In this document: piece after piece, positions 44,612-54,317 of the stretch
Position numbering within the stretch: position 1 is the first letter of the stretch
Layout: each line of letters starts with the position of its first letter
DNA from: Spirochaetota bacterium
GTDB taxonomy: Bacteria > Spirochaetota > UBA4802 > JAFGDQ01
Direction of reading: 5' to 3'
Assembly (NCBI GenBank): GCA_034190085.1
Contig: JAXHTS010000019.1
Span: forward strand, 1 to 64,000
DNA: 64,000 nucleotides
The notes under the pieces: generated by a model
Told to the model about the DNA's origin: nothing
Databases searched by the model: none
What the model saw: the letters and a program-made list of their open reading frames with translations, nothing else
Program-made: the position numbers and the translations under genes

Positions 44612-46408
44612 CTATTCATATCTAACAGTAAATATGTTATATCTTGTATTATAGAATTGCCTCCATAAAACAGTTCCGTTGCCGTTTGAATCCATAGCAA
44701 TTATTGGGCTCATTGCACCTCCATCCAAATTATCTATCTCCTGCGCATCCTGCCATTGGTCACTGGAAACATTATATCGTCTGGCATAAATGCTATTTGT
44801 TGCAGCAAGCTTCTCTTCGCACCAAACGGCAATTGCATTGCCCTCGCCATCCATTGCCACATGCGGATCACTCGCCTGCTCTGGTGAAGAGAATTGGCCT
44901 GTATCAATAATTTGAGCAGATCCCCAGCTACTGTTGGAAAATGTATAGCGATTCGTATAGATTCTAAAGGTTGATCCGTCATATTGCTTCCATACAGCAA
45001 TGGCATTCCCTGATTGATCTATTGCTACCTTTGGATATAAATTTGCTGTATGATCATATCCCGAATCTATAGTATACATATTAGACCAGCTACTATTATA
45101 TATTTTAGCTCCCACGTTATAGTTAGTTTCATCTTCATAATCCCATACCGCTACAGCAATTCCATTATCATTCATCGCTATTTGGGCATTGTATGATTTA
45201 TAACCCTCTCCTATCCCAACTGCAGAGTTCCAATCTCCGGTTGATCCAATATATCTACAGGAATACAGGGGAGAAGTAGCGCCTTGGTCATCATTCCAAA
45301 CAGCGATAGCATTGCTGTCAGCATCTATTGCCACCTTCATTGATACTGAAGAGGTACCATTACAGATCAACTCTCCAATTTCTACTTGCTGCCATGAACC
45401 AGCTCTGTAGTCATTAGCATAAACATTACCTGAAGCTCTCCAGACAGCGACAGCATAGCCGCTATTATTCATTGAGACCTGAGAATCATAGGATTCAACA
45501 GAGCTATCACTTATAACATTAGGTATTGAAAGCCAACTGTCACCTGTATGGAGGTAATGATTAACGAATATTCGTTCTCTATTGACTGAGCTATCCTCTT
45601 GATACCAAGCTGCTATTGCGTTCCCATCTGAATTTATAGTAATTTGAAGTTTGTAAGCGCTATAATTTTGATTATCAAGACGAATGCTCCCACTCCAGCT
45701 TGAGCCATCGTATCGTTTAGCAAATACTCTCCTCGGAGCTTGATCCTCACACCAGATTGCTATGGCATTACCGTTATTATCCATATCAACTTGCGGTTCG
45801 TGGGCTTCATAGCTTCCGGAACTTATCATCTCTGGTGAACCCCACGACTTTGAAGCTGTTCCTGTACCTGTAACCGAAAAATTATAAGCGCCCTCATCGG
45901 GATCATTATTCACAATGCTAAGTATTGCAGACTTATCCCCAGCGCTAGCAGGGCTGTATGTAATAGTAAAAGAGGTCTCATTGCCAGGAGTCAGCGTATA
46001 AGATATAGAATCTATATTAAGAATAAACTCAGTAATATTCTCTTCAGTCCATGTTATACTTTCAATACTTAAATCCCCTTCACCATCATTTCTGATTGTA
46101 AAAGCAACTGCTGGGCTGGATTCACCAACACTCAAATTACCAAAATCATAAACACCATCATTTATGAGGATTTCTTCTGTATCCTGCATAACAGTAATAT
46201 CAGCTGATGTAAGGACGAGGTCATACCCAATATAATTTGGGCTTCCTGGATCCCATAAGTTATTCCTATCAGCCTCAAAAGGGCAGGATGAAAATGTTAT
46301 AATAGGAATCAGGAAAAAAAAGAGAAACAATACCGGAGACCTTCTATAATTTAAAAAACTATGAGCATAAGGCATTTTCGATGCTGTAAATCTAATTATA
46401 TTGTACAT
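44612..46408 (-). CDS. Lipoprotein with choice-of-anchor-D-like domain and propeller-like repeats
   Basis: About 598 residues. A hydrophobic stretch ends in lipobox FSSC near residue 42, so it is lipid-anchored. Residues about 85-185 (DGVYDFGNLSVGESS, IRNDGEGDLSIESI, LSIVNNDPDEGAYNFSVTGTG) form an immunoglobulin-like choice-of-anchor-D/ASPM-like domain. The rest consists of about eight 45-residue repeats of the form (M)D-x-(N/D)GNAIAVW, each a likely beta-propeller blade. Probably a surface binding protein; ligand unknown. AGAGG lies nine bases before the chosen ATG; an ATG at 46375 gives a more usual signal length. Confidence 0.7.
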   Translation of the reverse strand: MYNIIRFTASKMPYAHSFLNYRRSPVLFLFFFLIPIITFSSCPFEADRNNLWDPGSPNYIGYDLVLTSADITVMQDTEEILINDGVYDFGNLSVGESSPAVAFTIRNDGEGDLSIESITWTEENITEFILNIDSISYTLTPGNETSFTITYSPASAGDKSAILSIVNNDPDEGAYNFSVTGTGTASKSWGSPEMISSGSYEAHEPQVDMDNNGNAIAIWCEDQAPRRVFAKRYDGSSWSGSIRLDNQNYSAYKLQITINSDGNAIAAWYQEDSSVNRERIFVNHYLHTGDSWLSIPNVISDSSVESYDSQVSMNNSGYAVAVWRASGNVYANDYRAGSWQQVEIGELICNGTSSVSMKVAIDADSNAIAVWNDDQGATSPLYSCRYIGSTGDWNSAVGIGEGYKSYNAQIAMNDNGIAVAVWDYEDETNYNVGAKIYNSSWSNMYTIDSGYDHTANLYPKVAIDQSGNAIAVWKQYDGSTFRIYTNRYTFSNSSWGSAQIIDTGQFSSPEQASDPHVAMDGEGNAIAVWCEEKLAATNSIYARRYNVSSDQWQDAQEIDNLDGGAMSPIIAMDSNGNGTVLWRQFYNTRYNIFTVRYE

Positions 46409-46784
46409 TAATATCAACCTCTTCAGCTTACTAAATTATGTTTAATTGGTATAAATGATAATGGATTTTTCCATCATATGCAAGAAAATTAACTTTCATC
46501 TATATTAGGATATTAGTTTTTGTAAGTTACATTAATTATCGCCTATCTAAAATAATATCATGGAGAAGATATATTCTTATGAAAGTTATTCTAAAATCGA
46601 GTAAGCATTTTTTATAATAATTAAGAAAAAAATTAATTTTTTTATTGACTTTTACCTTCCACTATAATAGCTTTATAAGATTTACAATATTATAATATCT
46701 CAATAGTAATAAACATAATATTATAATTATATAATTGTTAATTAGAAATTGGAATATTATTATAAAGTAGATCAGCTTCAAGGA

Positions 46785-46860
46785 GAGGAGTAAATGATCG
46801 ACTCCTCAATGAAGTAAGGGTTTGGGGTATAGCCTTGAATTGATATACAGAGTGATACAT
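46785..46860 (+). ncRNA. Structured leader of beta-helix gene 1
   Basis: GAGGAGT (46785-46791) pairs perfectly with ACTCCTC (46801-46807) across nine bases. A conserved stretch follows: GGGTTTGGGGTATAGCC, then TTGATATACAGAGTGAT. The leader of beta-helix gene 2 has a different-sequence but equally paired hairpin before a matching conserved stretch. The rest of the 46409-47015 gap is very AT-rich and has no gene. Confidence 0.4.
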
Positions 46861-47015
46861 TAAAGATATAAATTGTTTCAGTTCAAGATGACTTTTAGGA
46901 AATTCCAAGAGCTTGAATATGCAATCTTGCGGTTCCTCCATTCCTATAAAAATATAGGATCATCAATTCCAAACCCCCTTATTTTAATAAAAAAAATATT
47001 AAAGGGAGATCTATT

Positions 47016-49460
47016 ATGTTAGGATTAAAACAATATATTGATGATAGTATATTTAGAAGACTTGAAAAAAAGAGGATATATTCATTATTAGTAATTGTTT
47101 TATTTAGTCTTTTATCAATAGGATGGAAATGTGGCAGCAATGGTGGTTTTGGTGATATTGAATTAATTCCACCTGCACCACCAAGCAATCCTCAGGCCAT
47201 ATCAAAATCTTCAACTCAGATAGATGTTAATTGGTCTGATAATTCTGATAATGAGGATGGATTTACCATTGAGAAGGCATTAGATGTAGGCGGTATTCCT
47301 GGAACATTCGTAGAGATCGCTTCTGTCTCGGCAGGCATGGATGTCTACTCGGATGATAATTTAAATCCTGTAACAACTTACTATTATCGTGTTAGAGCAT
47401 ACAATAATGTTGGCAAATCAGATTGCTCTGATGAAGTATGTGCAACAACTTCTGATACACCTCCAGATACACCTCCAGATACACCTCCAGATACACCTCC
47501 AGATACACCTCCAATAACTGAAGCTGACTACTATGTGAATCAAAATCATCCTCAAGCTAATGACAGTAATCCAGGTACTGAGGAGCTTCCTTTTAAAACA
47601 ATTTCAGCAGCGCTATCGCAAGCAACTGCAGGGAATATGGTATTGGTAAGAGCAGGTACATACCGAGAAAGTATTACTCTGCCCTCCGGCAATAGCGAAA
47701 ATCCCTTCACCCTTGTGGGTGCTCCAGGAGAGAGAGTGATTGTCTCTGGTATGGAAAAAGTATCAGGATGGACTCAATATTCAGGAAATATATGGAGTGC
47801 ACCATTTAGTGGAGATGTTGAATATATTTATGTTGATGGAAATAGACAGGAAATTGCGCGTGAACCCAATGATGGCTGGTGGACTATTGAAAATAAAGAA
47901 GGTAATGATATTCTTGATTCTGTTAATCTTGATGGCTCTTTCCCTGATGTTGCTGGGGGAGAGGTTATGATTAAAATATATCAAAATAATGAAGAGGATA
48001 GGGTTGGTATTGTTTCCTCAAGTTTAGGTAGGTTGAATTTAGGGAGTTCTAGTAGTTTTAGCTCTGATGATAAATATTGGGTGCAGGATGATTTTGATTT
48101 GATTGATAGGGAAGGTGAATGGGTAAGTCAAGGGGGAGATATCTATTTTTGGCCTGGAACCGGGGTTGATCTTGAAAATGATGTTGAGGCTTCCGGGGGA
48201 ACTGGTTCTGTGATAACTGTCAGCGGTGTCAGCAATGTTATAATTGATGGGATTGAGGTTAGAGGAGGAGTAGTAAGCGGAGGGATAATTATTTCATCTT
48301 CAAACGATGTGACAGTTAGGAATTGTGTTATTCATAATAATGTTATGAGACTCGGTTCTCCTCACTCCACTGGAATTGAAGTTGTTTCGTCCGAACAAAT
48401 ATATATTCTTAATAATTTTATTACACAAAATTGGTTTGGAATCTTATTTGATAATGTCAAGGATAGTATAATAAGAGAAAATGAAATTGCTTATAATGAT
48501 GATGATGGAATTAGGTTAACTTATATGTCTGATAATATTATTGTTGAGCGAAATTATATTCACCATCACATGATGTGGGGGCATCCTGATAACATACAGG
48601 TTTATAGTGGTAATGATAATAATACAGAGATTTTTACACATAATCTTTTAATTATTGATAATTTAATATTAGGAGGAGCGCAAAATGTATTTACGGAGGA
48701 TACCTCTGAGAATTCGTTAAATGGAAATATGATTATTGGAAGTAGTTCATATTCTGTAGTGTTTGGACATGACAATGTTCATGATTTTAATGTTTTGGGA
48801 AATACAATAGCATTTTCCAGGTATGGTTGCCTGCGTTTTACTTATGAAGATTACGATGCATATGAAAATGTGCTTATGAGAGGAGGTTCAGGCCCGCCAT
48901 GTGCTTTAGAATCTGATGCTGACTATTTAGCTGATAGAAATTTGTTTTATAATAGTGAAGGTTCTTATCCAGGTGTTTATAATTGGAGCCAGACTCTAGC
49001 AGAGTTCCAAGCTAGCACTGGTCAGGATATGAATTCAGTTTTTGCAGATCCAGTATTTATAAACGCGCCTATTTATTTTGGTGTCGTTGATCATGTTGAC
49101 ATAGCAAGATGCACAAAAAGTATTATTTATATTGCAGATGATCGAATAAGTGGATTTAATCAAGGGGATTTGATTGAAATAGATTTTGATGGGATTCCAA
49201 GGACTATTATAGATATATCCGGGGATGCGCTAGAATTTGAACCTGCGCTTGATAAAAAACCTGTTGTGTATCTTTTAGTCGCAAATTGGGGAGGTAATAA
49301 CAATTTTCAGTGGGATTTGAGATTACAGGGCAGCAGTCCAGGAGCGGCTTTAGCATCAGACGGTGGTCCAGTGGGTTCTACAATAGATATTCAGGAATAT
49401 AAGGCTGGTGACTTTAATGGTGATGGGCAAAGAGATATTCCTTTATCCCCATTTAATTGA
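47016..49460 (+). CDS. Fibronectin III plus right-handed beta-helix surface protein 1
   Basis: An 814-residue exported protein, possibly a lipoprotein (hydrophobic segment ending at Cys near residue 40). Residues about 55-150 form a fibronectin type III domain; a DTPP linker follows; residues 175-245 are DUF1565-like (NPGTEELPFKTISAALSQA, VRAGTYRESI). A long parallel beta-helix spans about 400-690, with many N-x-I/V turns and the motif HHHMMWGHPDNIQV. The end has DFNGDGQRDIP, a dockerin/EF-hand-like calcium loop. The helix could bind, cleave or epimerise a polysaccharide, as in pectate lyase or AlgG-like folds; the reaction is unknown. GGGAG precedes the ATG. Confidence 0.75.
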   Translation: MLGLKQYIDDSIFRRLEKKRIYSLLVIVLFSLLSIGWKCGSNGGFGDIELIPPAPPSNPQAISKSSTQIDVNWSDNSDNEDGFTIEKALDVGGIPGTFVEIASVSAGMDVYSDDNLNPVTTYYYRVRAYNNVGKSDCSDEVCATTSDTPPDTPPDTPPDTPPDTPPITEADYYVNQNHPQANDSNPGTEELPFKTISAALSQATAGNMVLVRAGTYRESITLPSGNSENPFTLVGAPGERVIVSGMEKVSGWTQYSGNIWSAPFSGDVEYIYVDGNRQEIAREPNDGWWTIENKEGNDILDSVNLDGSFPDVAGGEVMIKIYQNNEEDRVGIVSSSLGRLNLGSSSSFSSDDKYWVQDDFDLIDREGEWVSQGGDIYFWPGTGVDLENDVEASGGTGSVITVSGVSNVIIDGIEVRGGVVSGGIIISSSNDVTVRNCVIHNNVMRLGSPHSTGIEVVSSEQIYILNNFITQNWFGILFDNVKDSIIRENEIAYNDDDGIRLTYMSDNIIVERNYIHHHMMWGHPDNIQVYSGNDNNTEIFTHNLLIIDNLILGGAQNVFTEDTSENSLNGNMIIGSSSYSVVFGHDNVHDFNVLGNTIAFSRYGCLRFTYEDYDAYENVLMRGGSGPPCALESDADYLADRNLFYNSEGSYPGVYNWSQTLAEFQASTGQDMNSVFADPVFINAPIYFGVVDHVDIARCTKSIIYIADDRISGFNQGDLIEIDFDGIPRTIIDISGDALEFEPALDKKPVVYLLVANWGGNNNFQWDLRLQGSSPGAALASDGGPVGSTIDIQEYKAGDFNGDGQRDIPLSPFN
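47454..47513 (+). repeat. Five in-frame copies of a 12-base unit
   Basis: GATACACCTCCA is repeated five times without error, encoding five DTPP units that link the fibronectin domain to the beta-helix. The paralogue carries two copies at 50139-50162. Perfect 12-base units can change number by slippage without breaking the frame. Confidence 0.9.
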
Positions 49461-49577
49461 TATTAAATTGGTATATTAAGGTATTGTTTTTGGAGGAAAG
49501 TATAAGTTATATATTGATCATCATTTACTCCTGATAAAAAGATTTGATAAATAGATGATTATATATAATAGAAGAAA

Positions 49578-49640
49578 CTCAAGCTGCTACTTGAGGACGG
49601 GGTTTAGGGTTAGCCCAAATTGATATTCAGAGTCATTGTT
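49578..49640 (+). ncRNA. Structured leader of beta-helix gene 2
   Basis: CTCAAG (49578-49583) pairs with CTTGAG (49590-49595), then GGGGTTTAGGGTTAGCCC and TTGATATTCAGAGTCAT follow. The conserved part matches the leader of gene 1, while the hairpin has a different sequence with the pairing kept. Confidence 0.4.
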
Positions 49641-49703
49641 CAGTATAATGTTATATGTCAATTATTAAAACCCTTTTAAAATTTCTTAAAAGGGAGAAGA
49701 AGT

Positions 49704-51674
49704 ATGAGAAATAGAATAGAGGAGAAGATTAGTTTATCTTATGATATATTAAAAAGAAAGAGTATTCATTTACTTCTCATTATTATATTTAGTCTTTCAT
49801 CAATAGGTTGGATATGTAGCGGCAATAGCGGTTCTGGTGATATTGAATTATATCCTCCTGAGCCGCCAAGTAATCCACAAGCATTATCAATTTCTTCAAG
49901 TAGGGTAGATATTACTTGGAATGATAATTCAAATAATGAGGTTGGGTTTACACTTGAGAGGGCTTTGGATAATGGAGGTAATCCTGGAATTTTTAGTGAT
50001 ATTGCTAATGTATCAGCTAATATCGATTTTTACTCTGATATAAATCTATCTGCTGAAGCAACATACTATTATCGTGTAAAAGCATACAATAATGCAGGAA
50101 TATCAGTCTGTTATGATATTGCAAGTGCAACAACTTCTGATACACCTCCAGATACACCTCCAGTGCCTGAAGTTGATTACTATGTGAACCAGAATCATCC
50201 TGAAGCCGATGACAGTAATCCAGGTACTGAAGATTTACCATTTCGTACAATTTCAGCTGCCCTATCTCAGTCAACTGCTGGAGATTTGGTATTAGTTAAA
50301 GCTGGCACATATGATGAAGCTCTCACCATACCATCTGGAGATTCAGGAAACGATTTTACACTAATGGGAGCACCTGACGAGAGAATCATTGTATCAATAG
50401 CTCAAAATCCTATTATTAACTGTAATAATGTAAAGAATGTATGCATTGAAGGCTTTGAGATTTCAGGAGCTTCAGGAAATGGAATCAATATTTCTGACTC
50501 TGATAATATAGTCATAAAAAAATGTGCAATATACGACAACAGTGGTGATTTGAGGGCAGGGATCAATATAAATAGTTCTACAAATGTAACTATTTCACAA
50601 AATTTTATATGCCGAAATTGGTATGGTATATCAATGAGTTATGCTACTGGTGTGACAATAGAGAAGAATGATATTGGTTATAATATAGATGACGGCATGA
50701 GGATAACATGGAATTCAAACGATATCACTGTTAAGCAGAATTATATACATCATCATATGATATGGGATGAAGATAATTCTTATGACATTCATCCTGATAA
50801 TATTCAGATATTTCGATACGTTAATAACATTTCTTTTATAGAAAATTTGCTCATTGGAGCTGGACAAAACATAATGATGGAACAGATATGGGATGGAGAA
50901 ATAATAAGAAATACTATTATTGGCAGTATTTCATATTCTGTAGTCTTTGGCCATAGTTATGCTCGTGATTTTATTATTAGTGAAAATACTATAACCTTTT
51001 CCCGTTATGGTTCTTTCCTTATCACGGATAATGGTTATGATGTTTATGAGAATGTTCTTATGAATGGACACCAGGATACAGCAATCAAATTTGAGAGTAA
51101 TCTTGATGGATACAACGCTGATCGAAATCTCTTCTATAATTATGAGAATCCTATTTCAGATGATATTATGTGGTTGAGTGCAGGTGGTGGATGGATGACT
51201 CTTGCGGAATTTCAAGATAACACTGCCCAGGATCTATCTTCGATTTATACTGATCCTGAATTCATAAATGCACCTGTTTATTATACTATAGTTGATATAA
51301 GCCAAGTGCGTAATTGCACACGAAGCACATTATACATATTGGATTTTGATACTCCAATGTTTAATGTGGGGGATATCATAGAGGTAAATTTTGATGGTAT
51401 ACCACGAACAGTAACTAATATTACATCTAATACTATTAATACTATTACATTTGAGCCTGAACTCGATGAACCTCCAATGTGGAATGCATTTATTATGAAT
51501 TGGAAGGATAATAGTAATCTTGTATGGGATTTGAGGTTACGAAATGGAAGTCCTGGCGAGAATTTAGCATCAGATGACGGACCTGTAGGTTCTACAATCA
51601 ATATCAATGAGTATATGAATGGTGATTTCGATGGTGATGGCATAAGGGATATTCCTATATCGCCATTCGATTAA
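49704..51674 (+). CDS. Fibronectin III plus right-handed beta-helix surface protein 2
   Basis: A 656-residue paralogue of its neighbour, with the same signal segment (SSIGWIC), fibronectin domain (PPSNPQALSISSSRVDITW), DTPP linker (two units), DUF1565-like part and beta-helix. It lacks about 130 residues between the DUF1565 part and the helix, including the AREPNDGWWT block kept by proteins 1 and 3. HHHMIW and HPDNIQI are split by an eight-residue insert. It ends DFDGDGIRDIPISPFD, again a calcium-loop pattern. GGGAG lies ten bases before the ATG. Confidence 0.75.
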   Translation: MRNRIEEKISLSYDILKRKSIHLLLIIIFSLSSIGWICSGNSGSGDIELYPPEPPSNPQALSISSSRVDITWNDNSNNEVGFTLERALDNGGNPGIFSDIANVSANIDFYSDINLSAEATYYYRVKAYNNAGISVCYDIASATTSDTPPDTPPVPEVDYYVNQNHPEADDSNPGTEDLPFRTISAALSQSTAGDLVLVKAGTYDEALTIPSGDSGNDFTLMGAPDERIIVSIAQNPIINCNNVKNVCIEGFEISGASGNGINISDSDNIVIKKCAIYDNSGDLRAGININSSTNVTISQNFICRNWYGISMSYATGVTIEKNDIGYNIDDGMRITWNSNDITVKQNYIHHHMIWDEDNSYDIHPDNIQIFRYVNNISFIENLLIGAGQNIMMEQIWDGEIIRNTIIGSISYSVVFGHSYARDFIISENTITFSRYGSFLITDNGYDVYENVLMNGHQDTAIKFESNLDGYNADRNLFYNYENPISDDIMWLSAGGGWMTLAEFQDNTAQDLSSIYTDPEFINAPVYYTIVDISQVRNCTRSTLYILDFDTPMFNVGDIIEVNFDGIPRTVTNITSNTINTITFEPELDEPPMWNAFIMNWKDNSNLVWDLRLRNGSPGENLASDDGPVGSTININEYMNGDFDGDGIRDIPISPFD

Positions 51675-51709
51675 TTTTAAGCATGAAGTATAAAGAAGAA
51701 TTACTTGGA

Positions 51710-51775
51710 ACTCCGGAATGTATATGCATATACTGGAGTACCACTAATTATCTAAAAGTTGGTTTAGGATTATAC
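51710..51775 (+). ncRNA. Possible third leader-like structure, or terminator
   Basis: Thirty-five bases after the second beta-helix gene, ACTCC (51710-51714) and an inner GTATAT pair with ATATAC and GGAGT (51735-51739), and GGTTTAGGATTATA follows, resembling the conserved leader stretch. No gene starts behind it in this orientation; 51776-51963 is empty. It may be a relic leader whose gene was lost, or simply a terminator. Confidence 0.25.
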
Positions 51776-51963
51776 TTTATGCAATAATGAATCTCTTGAA
51801 GTGATAAGCATCCATGGCGCTCCTGTAGATAAGTTGATTTCTATAATACTTGATGCTGATTACAGCCAATTACAGGCGATTATAGCAAGATATGGAAAAT
51901 AAAATATCATCAGAAGTAGTATTTGCAGTATTTGCAGTAGCGCCATCCAAAGGATTTTAATTG

Positions 51964-54048
51964 TTAACGGTGTAATTCTTTTGGAATTACGGGTACATCC
52001 CTCTTCCTGTCTCCATTGAAGTCTCTTCTCGTAAATGCCTGAATGTCAAGTGTGGATCCTATAGATCTTCCATTCCTACCGAGTTTAAAGGCAGGACTAT
52101 CTTTTCGTAGCCGTAAATCAAGTTTATAATTAGTATTATTCCCCCAATTCGCAACTAACCAACCCTTTGTCGGTTTTTGGGGCAAACCTGGATCTATTGT
52201 AATTGTATTTCTGTCAATTGAAATTATCCTACGGATGTTTCCATCAAAGTTTATTTCAACATTGTCACCCTTTTTAAATCCGGTAGTACCTTTACGTAAA
52301 TAGAACTTATTTCGTGAGCAGAGATGTAGCCTGTCCCCATCCAATACTCTAAAGGCTGCTGGAGCATTAATAAATTTTGGATCAGAATAAACTGAATTTT
52401 TATCCTGCCCCGTTACCTTTTGCAGTACCTTTAATGTCTTATCCCTTCTCCTACTAGAGATGAGAACGGATTTTTGCTTCAGTCCTTTTGCATTCCAGAA
52501 TAGATTTCTGTCAGCCTTATAGTCCTCGATTCCCAATACTGAGTACATAGGCCCTATGTGTCCTGTAACGAATATATTCTCACGTACATCATACCCTTTC
52601 CATGTCATATTCATGCAACCATAACCAGTAAAAGCTAGTGTGTTCTTGTGAATTTTATAGTCACCTGCATTATTGTGACCAAAAATTAACATATTAGCAT
52701 TAGAACCAATGATCATGTTGCCTCGCAGTTCTCCATTTGTAGTCTCTTCAAGCATTATAGATTGACCACCAGTAAGGATTAGATTCTTAATGAACTTTAT
52801 ATTCCTTACACCTCGAAAGACTTGAATGTTGTCCGGATGGCCCCATAGAAGATGATCATGCATGTAGTTATGTTTAACTATAATATTTTCTGATTTCCAG
52901 GATACACGCAAACCATCGTCAGAATTAAAACCAATATCATTCATTTCTATAACCACATCATTTGCGTAAGTTATTGAAATTCCAAATCGATTCCACCAGG
53001 ATACATTATTCATAATACAGATATTATTTGATTCTCGCACAAAGATACCCCTAAAGCCATTGTTGTGGAAGATGCACGATTTTATTTCCACATCCTTGGC
53101 ATTACTTATCTCAAGACCATTCCCAACACCTCCGCATATCTCAAGGCCCCAAAGGCGAAGATGATTTGCCTTATATATACTTACAACCTGGCCGGTTATT
53201 TTGGGGGCTTCAACTGCACTAAGGTCTTTTTTATTCTGTGGCCAGAAGTAGATATGGTATTTCCCATTTTTTTCTTTCGCAGACCATTCACCAGGTCTAT
53301 CTATGAGTGAAAAGTGATTTTTAAGGAAATACTTATCCCCTTTATTCATATTCATCCATTCACTTTTGCGAATAACCTTTAACCTTCCCTTAGCTTTGTC
53401 AAACTCTGTAATCGGTACTGAAAAGAATGCATTACCATGTCGAGTCCATATATAGACTTCGCCGCCAATAATATTTTTTTTCAGATTCGATAGGTGCTCA
53501 GGATCAAATAGTTCCATGCCTTTTACAGAGGCTGCTGTCCACCACCCTTCGTTTGGTTCACGAGCAATTGATTGTGGTTTATAATTAACATAAAGTCTTT
53601 CCGGTCGCCAATTAATAGAGGTTACATAGATGTTGCCCTTATACCTTTTCCATCCCTTTAGCTTTTTCATTCCACTTATTATAACCCGATCACCTGGAGC
53701 ACTCATAAGGGTTATAAGTTGCTTCGGTCTGCCTGAGGGTAGTCTGATCGCTTCTCTATATATACCTGAGGTCACAACAATTGTGTTTCCGGGATTTGCT
53801 GCCTTTAGTGCAGCTCCAATTGTTGGGAATGGCCTCTTCTTGGTGCCATTAGGCCAATTTACATTCGAAATAGCCTTTACCCAGATAGCATTTGAGGGAA
53901 TCTTAGGTGTTAAGGATGTTTGTGATCGAGCTATATCTTTTGCTGAGACAAGACTTGGTGATAAGACTTTTGGGATGGGAGATATAGGATTTGAAATAAG
54001 ACACATACATAATACTAACATGTAAAATATATTATTCAGCCTCATCAT
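51964..54048 (-). CDS. Right-handed beta-helix exported protein 3
   Basis: About 694 residues, convergent with its two paralogues. A signal peptide is followed directly by the DUF1565-like part (KKRPFPTIGAALKAANPGN, VTSGIYREAI); there is no fibronectin domain. It keeps the AREPNEGWWT block, the beta-helix, HLLWGHPDNIQV and the C-terminal region (GSTLDIQAFTRRDFNGD, with RKRD closing the loop). It is much more basic than proteins 1 and 2, many acidic positions being Lys or Arg. GGAG lies six bases before the chosen ATG. Probable polysaccharide-active or binding protein; reaction unknown. Confidence 0.75.
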   Translation of the reverse strand: MMRLNNIFYMLVLCMCLISNPISPIPKVLSPSLVSAKDIARSQTSLTPKIPSNAIWVKAISNVNWPNGTKKRPFPTIGAALKAANPGNTIVVTSGIYREAIRLPSGRPKQLITLMSAPGDRVIISGMKKLKGWKRYKGNIYVTSINWRPERLYVNYKPQSIAREPNEGWWTAASVKGMELFDPEHLSNLKKNIIGGEVYIWTRHGNAFFSVPITEFDKAKGRLKVIRKSEWMNMNKGDKYFLKNHFSLIDRPGEWSAKEKNGKYHIYFWPQNKKDLSAVEAPKITGQVVSIYKANHLRLWGLEICGGVGNGLEISNAKDVEIKSCIFHNNGFRGIFVRESNNICIMNNVSWWNRFGISITYANDVVIEMNDIGFNSDDGLRVSWKSENIIVKHNYMHDHLLWGHPDNIQVFRGVRNIKFIKNLILTGGQSIMLEETTNGELRGNMIIGSNANMLIFGHNNAGDYKIHKNTLAFTGYGCMNMTWKGYDVRENIFVTGHIGPMYSVLGIEDYKADRNLFWNAKGLKQKSVLISSRRRDKTLKVLQKVTGQDKNSVYSDPKFINAPAAFRVLDGDRLHLCSRNKFYLRKGTTGFKKGDNVEINFDGNIRRIISIDRNTITIDPGLPQKPTKGWLVANWGNNTNYKLDLRLRKDSPAFKLGRNGRSIGSTLDIQAFTRRDFNGDRKRDVPVIPKELHR

Positions 54049-54317
54049 TATTATCTCCATATATTTTTTATATTAAGAAAGCAAATAATAATTTGCATAT
54101 ACATTTGGTAATGAAAAAGGTCAATTGTTTTTTATTTGTAGAGGATTGAGATTCGAATGGGAGATGATAAGATTATCGATAATAACATCGATTATATAAC
54201 AGATGAAAAGAGTAGTATATTTTGTTTCATGCAAAATAGTAATTAAATGTTGACATGATTATGTAGAAAGGGGATAATAATATCCATTCATTACAATTAT
54301 TAGTAAAAGAGGTAGGA

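Noticed and set aside
47454-47513. CRISPR-like array
   Set aside because: Units are contiguous 12-mers without spacers and encode an in-frame DTPP linker.
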